Source: Spinacia oleracea (Eukaryota > Streptophyta > Magnoliopsida > Caryophyllales > Amaranthaceae). Taken from it: a stretch of DNA of 64,000 nt. The position numbers and the translations under genes were made by a program. This document shows positions 57,711-64,000 of the stretch, in pieces. Each line of letters begins with the position of its first letter. The stretch's first letter is position 1. Location of the stretch: NCBI RefSeq assembly GCF_020520425.1, contig NC_079490.1, positions 37,406,723-37,470,722 of the forward strand, in the 5' to 3' direction. The notes beneath the pieces were generated by a model. It ran no database searches, had not been told where the DNA came from, and was given only the letters and a program-made list of their open reading frames with translations.

Positions 57711-60559
57711 CATATCTTATGGAGCTAGATCGTGAAATTACAACACACAATCATTGATGATCATTCTTGACTTAAGCAATCATCAACATGATCTAACCTA
57801 GACCTTTATGATTTATTGCCAAGTGGATTTTATACTTCTGAAACTTTGAACTAGCCAAACAGATTCAAACTTATATCACATTGAGTAAATAAACCAATAT
57901 TCACTCAAATCCAAGTGATATAATAAAGTCATAAAATATTTTTTTAGCTTTGAACTCTATTGTCTAGGCGTTCTAACAATAGTTCATATCTTTTGTTACT
58001 TTCAACAAGTAAGACTAGCTTGTCTTGAATTGATCTAGAAATCAACCAACTTTCAAAAGTCCATCAAAATAGAGCTTTAGAACGTTAACTTGTTGATATG
58101 GTCTAAGCAACAATGCCAAAGATTAGTGGAACTCAAATCAAGGGGTTGATTTGAACCTAGTAAAGTTCTTATTGTTAAAGATTTGTTTGTTTTAATCAAG
58201 CATATTGACTCAACCCGTAAATGACCATTTCATTCAAATAAACAAACAAACATTGTTTTTGTTTTTCTTGAATGCGAGTCTTTTTGTGTTTGAAAACAGA
58301 AATTTAGGTGTGCTGATTATGGAACAAAATAGCCATTAAGTTCCAGCCTTTGAAAGGACTTAAAACAAACTAGATGACCCTACAACTAATGTAGCATTTC
58401 CATGCTTCATTTCCCACTTGTAGGCCATTAGTGTATCCTAGCTTCCATTGTTTGAGTTATTACCGAAGTAAGAACCTCAAGCGGTATATGATACCAAGGA
58501 AGTTTGATTGCTAGGTCACTTCTCTTTAAACATACACTTATAGGTAGAAACGGAATTGTGAATTCCTTTCATTTGTTCCTTTGTTTCCTTATTTCTTGTA
58601 CCCTTTCTAATAGCGTTAAGAATTGAATTCTCTAGTGTTGACTTTTATACTTTGTTTAGACATGTCCAATGTCACTCCAACAAAGTTCTTACCATTTTAT
58701 TTATGTTGAATATTTTGTTTCAACTAGATGATCTTACCAGAAGCTTCTAAAGTTCTCTAAGCATCGATCTATTCGAATGTCTAGGGACTAGACTCATTCG
58801 AGAATTAAATGGAAAAAGATATTAGGTTGTTAACCATTGGTAAAGTTGAGCGTTTAAAATCAATGCTTTATGATCTCAAAACTACATTGTATTTTGAATT
58901 CACAAGCACCAATCGGTTTCCATTTGACTTTGATACTCGAAAACAACCATAAAAGTCGCTATAAGAAACGTACATTCTAAATTGCTCATTTTCTCTCATT
59001 TCCGTGAATCGTTATTGGATTCACTACCAATCGAGGAAATTTACTGTTACCTTTCTAAAAGGATTTACTGCAGTGCAAGATATTTAATTATAAACAATAA
59101 TTAAAACATACATTGAAGCATGCAAAGTCTAAACATTTATCATGAGTAATAACTTGAAAATTAAAGCAATCATGCAATTTAAACAAGTCATTGGCATTTT
59201 ATTCAAATTTATTGTTCCGGCAGGTGTGAATAAAATGATTCCAAGACCCTACAATCATTGAAGAATTAAGCACATTATGTAATTTGACTCAATTCTAAAA
59301 TATTTTAGGTAAGCAAAAGCCTTTTGCTAATAGTATAGAAACTACTCTTGGTTGATAGGTACGTCTAAGGACTTATTAGGTAAACCTATCAATTTTTCCA
59401 CGACATAAAAAGGACTCCTTACTTATATCGTTGAGTTTCACCAAAACTAACATGTACTCACAATTATTTGTGTACCTTACCCCTTTAAAATCAATAAGTA
59501 ACACCTCGCTATGGCGGAAAACTATTACTAAGATTGATGTAAAGGTTATCCAAGTAAGTGTTATTTTGGCATGGCACCTTTTAACTCAATTTTTGAGTTT
59601 GGAACTTAAGGCTCTTACTATGTTGGTTAGATTTTAAGTGAACTAAAATCCTTAATCATGCAACATAATCAAGCCACAATCTCATGCATATTTAAGACAT
59701 ATTTCAAAGCAATAAATAACTTAAAGCATGCATAAGATAAATGTGATCTAGTATGGCCCCACTTCATCTTGAAGCTTCAACTTCAAAGTCCGTCTTGAAA
59801 ATGGATTGGAAACTCCGTCTTGAATTTCACCGTGGGAGGCGCCATTTTCTTCAAATAGGATCAGCTATAATTAAACTAATTACAACTATTTGATGGTACG
59901 CAGACCATATTTGAATTGAAAAAAAACAAACTTTGGTGCATTAGACCAATTACATTCAAATTAATGGTACGCAGACCATATTTTCTATCCTATTTGGGCC
60001 ATACTAGTCACTTCATAACCTGCAAAACAGTACATATACAATATATACCATTCACCCATTCATTATCATGAATGGCCCACATAGCTGGTTAGTAAAACAC
60101 ATTGTTATGCATCACATAAATATTTGCAGCAAGTAATCAAGGCCACCAATAATCTACCAATTATTCAGTCCTTATTAATTCTAATCAAGTTGTTTTAACC
60201 TTAAAGGATTGTAGACCTAATCAAGAGTTTATGACTAAAAATGCTCCACTCAAACCAATAACTTTATATGCTTTACTAATTTTAAACATAAAAATGTATT
60301 TCTAGTCTAACCGGAAACATACAAGTTTAATTAAAATTTAACGTTCATATAAAATTATAATCGAATCCATTTATTTAATTTATTTTCAGTTGAATTTAAG
60401 AATTTAAATTAATTCAAGGTTTAATTTTAGTAAAATAATTAGTATAAATAAAAATTTGTAATAATTATAATATTCAAAATTAAAATCCGAGAAAACAATT
60501 TAAATTATTAATTTTAAAATTAATTAAAATTATTTCCGAACTGAAAATCTAAAATTAAA

Positions 60560-61030
60560 AACAAAACGCATCAATCGTTACACGATGAGGCACTTGGGCT
60601 TGCTCCCAAGCCCCATCGTGCCACGAGGCCGCATCGCCCCTCGACTGACCGTTGCACAAGGCACGAGTAGCAGCAGCCACGCTTGCGCGCAGCCTGCCCG
60701 CGTACATCGCATCGCAGCAACCCCTTCGCGAGGCATCGCTCGCTGCACGTGAACCATCGCTCGCTGCACGAGCCAGCGCTCGCTGGTGCGAGCCATCGCT
60801 CGCTGGCACGAGGCAGTGCGCGCTGTGGCGCAGCACGATTGCTGCCCACACGCGACTGCTCGCAGTGCCTTGCTTGTCGCCCATCGCTCATCGCCCATCG
60901 CATAGCACACACGGCCAGCACCATTGCCTCGCGCGTGCACCATGCTATGTTACTCGCTGCATTCGTACCGCACGGGCGACGAGCTCCCTTGCTCCTAGTC
61001 GCGTGCCCGCACTATACAACACCCCTTAAG
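60560..61030. repeat. GC-rich low-complexity tract with GCTCGCTG repeats
   Basis: Abruptly GC-rich within AT-rich surroundings. From 60720 to 60820 a unit like CATCGCTCGCTGCACGAGCC repeats about five times. Open frames on all six phases overlap here, which is expected from GC-rich repeats and not evidence of a gene. It abuts the second copia LTR. Confidence 0.7.
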
Positions 61031-61035
61031 GGTAA

Positions 61036-62444
61036 TGTTAGGTTATGATACATATGACAATTCATAAATCATGCAGAAAAACCATAAACCCAGGAAAACA
61101 TATTATTTACACATAATCATTTAGCATAGATTAGATGCATACTCTTTGTTGCGTGCCTTCCCTAGCTGCGCCCGAACCGAACAAGAACAAGTCTTTAGGA
61201 CTCCAAGTGTCGTCCCTCCGTAGATAGTCCACAGCACGTCCGGATCCGCCTTAAGATTGACCAACTAGAATCGCCCTTAAGGTACTATTATTTTCGGCAC
61301 TTTATAGGCAAATGTGTGACTGAATTTTTCTCTCAAAAACTCACTTTGAATACTTTGAAACTTCTGTTATAAATTGTGAGCCCTAGCCTCATATTTATAG
61401 CGGTATGGAAAGGGAATCGAAATCCTATTCAGATACAAATTAATTAAACCTAGAATCCTACAAGAACTCTAATTTAATTAATTTATCAAATAGAATTAGG
61501 AATTTAATCATTAACCGAACTCTGCATGTTTTAGGAAACGTGCACGAACACAAACACTTGCACACACACGCACGACAGCCACGATGGGCCCCATGCGTGC
61601 GCGCGAGCAGCAGCCCACTCAGCGCCCGCGCGCGCTGCGCGCTGCGCGTGCTGTGCGCGCTGTGCGCTGCGCGCAGCCTGCTGGGCCTGGCCTTGCGCTG
61701 GGCCTGGCGTGGCTGTTTGTGCGGCGCGCTTGGCTTGCTGGGCGATGGCCTGGCTTCGTGCTGGGCCTCGTCCGGCAGGCCTCGTCCGATGCTTATTCGT
61801 ACGATGCGCTTCCGATTAAATTTTCCGATTCCGGAATTCATTTCCGATACGAACAATATTTAATATTTCCGATTCCGGAATTAATTTCCGTTTCGAACAA
61901 ATATTTAATATTTCCGTTTCCGGAATTATTTTCCGATTCCGGTAATATTTCCGATTCTGACAATATTTCCGTTTCCGGCAATATTTCCGATTCTGGCAAT
62001 ATTTCCATTTCCGATAATATTTTCGGACACGTACCATGTTTCCGTTTCCGGCAACATCTACGACTTGGATAATATTTATATTTCCGATACGATCCATATT
62101 TCCGTTTCCGGCAATATCATCGTTTCCGGAGTATTCATTCCTTGCCTGTGACGATCTTAGCTCCCACTGAAACCAAGATCCGTCGGTTCCGAATATTCAT
62201 AGATGGAGTATTTAATGCTATTAAATACTTGATCCGTTTACGTACTATTTGTGTGACCCTACGGGTTCAGTCAAGAGTAAGCTGTGGATTAATATCATTA
62301 ATTCCACTTGAACTGAAGCGGCCTCTAGCTAGGCATTCAGCTCACTTGATCTCACTGAATTATTAACTTGTTAATTAATACTGAACCGCATTTATTAGAC
62401 TTATCATAGAATGCATACTTGGACCAAGGGCATTATTTCCTTCA
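61036..62444 (-). repeat. 3' LTR of the second Ty1/copia element
   Basis: This 1409-bp LTR, starting TGAAGGAAATAATGCCC on the minus strand at 62444, is about 93-95% identical by eye to 51446-52860 outside the GC-rich tract. A minus-strand TATA box (CTATAAATATGAGG) lies at about 61395-61408. The GC-rich tract is at 61550-61790 and the TTTCCG array at 61805-62130. A purine tract lies at 62445-62460. Confidence 0.88.
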
Positions 62445-63309
62445 GTCTCCCACTTGTCCTTAGGGACAAGTGTGCATTTCCTAATTCCTTTGTCGCTCGA
62501 TGCTTGCTCTTGAACATAAGGTAAGAGTTGTCATCCTTATTATGTCCAGAGGTGTTCCTCGGTTTCAGAGTTCAACTGATCAAATAAACAGATAATCATA
62601 GCCTATGATTCATCCGAGCACGGCCATGCATTTCACAGTTTCTAGCTCTCCGAGTGGCCTTGTACAACTTTTAAGCATCTCATCCCGATTTATGGGAGGA
62701 CAATCCCAATCTTGCGATCTTGAGATTAGACTTCGTTTGATAGGTGATTACCTGAGCGTTGCCTTTATAGCCTCCTTTTACGGTGCGACGGTTGGTCAAC
62801 GTCAAAGCAACCAGTTCTCAAACAAGTAATCTTCAAATCACTCAGGTATTGAGGATTTAGTGTCTAATAATTTAATGAAATTTACTTATGACAGACTTTC
62901 ATCTCTTACAGTAAAGTTTCATAGGTCTCGTCCGATACTAGTCTTCCCAAAGTAAGTATCTATGCAAATGATTATGACATTGCCATGTCCACATAGTTCA
63001 AGAAACAGAACTACTAGTCATCTTGCATTCTAATCGTCTAACGTTTTCTATGCGTCCAATTTTATAGAAAACTCCGATTAGGGACCATTTTCAACCTTTG
63101 ACATTCAAGTTTACTTGATAGACATTTCTTAGTCACAGGACTGGTCCTGACAGTCTATCTTGAATATATCGTCAAATTGAAGGGACTCATCATTTAATAA
63201 ACCACAAATTAAATGGAAAAATGAATTCTTTTCATTTATTGTGAATGATTAACCAATAATGTTTTACAAAGATTTAAACTCTAAAACTTTAAAACATTAA
63301 ACAGAGACA
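62445..63309 (-). other. 3' non-coding region of the second copia element
   Basis: This lies between the stop of the pol frame and the polypurine tract. It is strongly similar to 52861-53620, which confirms that both elements belong to one family. Confidence 0.7.
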
Positions 63310-64000
63310 TCAAAGCCATTCTCCAATATGCTTGATTCCCATAGCTGCAGTGTGCGAGTTGTGCTTCGCCTGCGGCAGAGGTTTAGTTAATGGATCTGAT
63401 ATGTTGTCATCAGTTCCAATTTTGCTTATCTCGACTTCTTTTCTTTCAACGAACTCTCGTAGAAGGTGAAATCTACGAAGTACATGCTTGACTCTCTGGT
63501 GGTGTCTAGGCTCTTTTGCCTGTGCAATAGCTCCGTTATTATCACAATACAGGGCTATTGGTCCTTTAATGGAGGGGACTACACCAAGTTCTCCTATGAA
63601 CTTCCTTAGACATATAGCTTCCTTTGCTGCTTCATGTGCAGCAATGTACTCCGCTTCAGTTGTAGAATCCGCAATGGTGCTTTGCTTAGCACTTTTCCAG
63701 CTTACTGCTCCTCCGTTGAGGCAGAAGACAAACCCAGACTGTGATCTGAAATCATCTTTGTCGGTTTGGAAACTTGCGTCCGTATAGCCTTTAACAATTA
63801 ATTCATCATCTCCACCATAGACCAGGAAGTCATCTTTGCGCCTTTTCAGGTACTTCAGAATATTCTTGGCAGCAGTCCAATGCGCCTCTCCTGGGTCTGA
63901 CTGGTATCTGCTCGTAGCACTGAGTGCGTACGCAACATCCGGGCGTGTACATATCATAGCATACATTATTGAACCAATCAATGATGCATATGGAATCCCA
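63310..64000 (-). CDS. Ty1/copia polyprotein, RT connection and RNase H end (partial)
   Basis: An open frame enters from the right window edge and ends with a stop at 63310. It shows IGSIMYAMICTRPDVAYALS (end of the RT domain), HWTAAKNILKYLK, then the RNase H domain with GYTDASFQTD, SWKSAKQSTIADSTTEAEYI, LYCDNNGAIA and the C-terminal DPLTKPL. These are the standard copia signatures, and the acidic RNase H residues (D, E and D) are present. It has no stop in the visible 230 codons, so this copy may be young. The protein copies the element's RNA in cytoplasmic particles. Confidence 0.9.
   Translation of the reverse strand, partial: GIPYASLIGSIMYAMICTRPDVAYALSATSRYQSDPGEAHWTAAKNILKYLKRRKDDFLVYGGDDELIVKGYTDASFQTDKDDFRSQSGFVFCLNGGAVSWKSAKQSTIADSTTEAEYIAAHEAAKEAICLRKFIGELGVVPSIKGPIALYCDNNGAIAQAKEPRHHQRVKHVLRRFHLLREFVERKEVEISKIGTDDNISDPLTKPLPQAKHNSHTAAMGIKHIGEWL

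Larger units (their letters stand above)
52861..61035 (-). mobile_element. Internal region of an old Ty1/copia element, with a nested solo LTR
   Basis: 52861-53620 closely matches the 3' non-coding part of the second copia element (62445-63200). Further right, degenerate pol is visible on the minus strand: an RNase H-like stretch near 53990-54060 and an RT block at 55347-55048 (KARLVAKGYKQIHGVD, then WKLDDKT). A solo LTR interrupts it at 56244-57710. From 57716 to about 60550 the sequence is AT-rich and mostly unreadable as protein. No 5' LTR or primer site was found, so the element is truncated or too decayed at its 5' side. Confidence 0.65.

Noticed and set aside
60555..61048. Several overlapping open frames of 100-125 residues on both strands.
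   Set aside because: All six phases are open because of GC-rich repeats; compositions are biased and no family is recognisable.
51446..62444. The two copia LTRs as the two ends of a single 11-kb element.
   Set aside because: The LTR at 61036-62444 is preceded, on its minus-strand 5' side, by a purine tract, 3' non-coding region and RNase H end. It is therefore the 3' LTR of a second element, and no primer site lies at its left side.

Overview
This window is nuclear DNA of a flowering plant (eudicot). The signs are spliced genes with GT/AG introns, a plant PPR-DYW editing factor, 5S rDNA of plant type, and dense nested LTR retrotransposons, CACTA and MITE elements. The species cannot be fixed by eye; a TE-rich Caryophyllales genome such as the spinach/beet group is only a guess. 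Only two open genes look intact: a CRR22-like organelle RNA-editing factor (47581-50019) and a CACTA transposase (6042-9753). Almost everything else is transposon, transposon remnant or gene relic.

Layout. 1-1.55 kb: exons of a FRD3/DTX42-43-type MATE citrate transporter on the minus strand. It runs off the left edge, lacks its N-terminal exon and carries an 8-bp duplication that shifts the frame. 2.7-9.8 kb: a CACTA (En/Spm) gene pair on the minus strand, with an intact four-exon transposase and a damaged TNPA/Transposase_24-like partner. 9.8-15.3 kb: AT-rich sequence with (TA)n tracts, a 61-bp-arm hairpin element, and a CACTA-type subterminal repeat ending at about 14687.

15.3-43.1 kb is a stack of nested insertions that can be read from their target-site duplications (TSDs). 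The base is a Ty3/gypsy integrase relic abutting degenerate 5S rDNA repeats. Into its integrase went (a) a 10.6-kb non-coding LTR element with palindrome-rich LTRs (17158-27801, TSD GACCC) and (b) a giant inverted-repeat element (about 27831-41932, TSD of 9-11 bp). Into the left arm of (b) went a large solo LTR (28535-38663, TSD GGAGG). That LTR in turn holds a further LTR element (29624-35114, TSD ATAAG) and another solo LTR (36269-38036, TSD GTTAT). MITEs sit inside the innermost element.

43.5-46.5 kb: a decayed transposon gene with a Transposase_28-type domain and a coiled coil. 47.6-50.0 kb: the PPR gene. 50.6-51.4 kb: a Stowaway MITE and a truncated MITE. 51.4-61.0 kb: an old Ty1/copia element interrupted by a solo LTR (56244-57710, TSD CATAT). 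61.0-64.0 kb: the 3' end of a second, better preserved copia element of the same LTR family, with an open RNase H frame running off the right edge.

The genes do not form a pathway. The interest lies in the insertion history, the structure of the LTR promoters, the inverted-repeat element and the 5S remnant.
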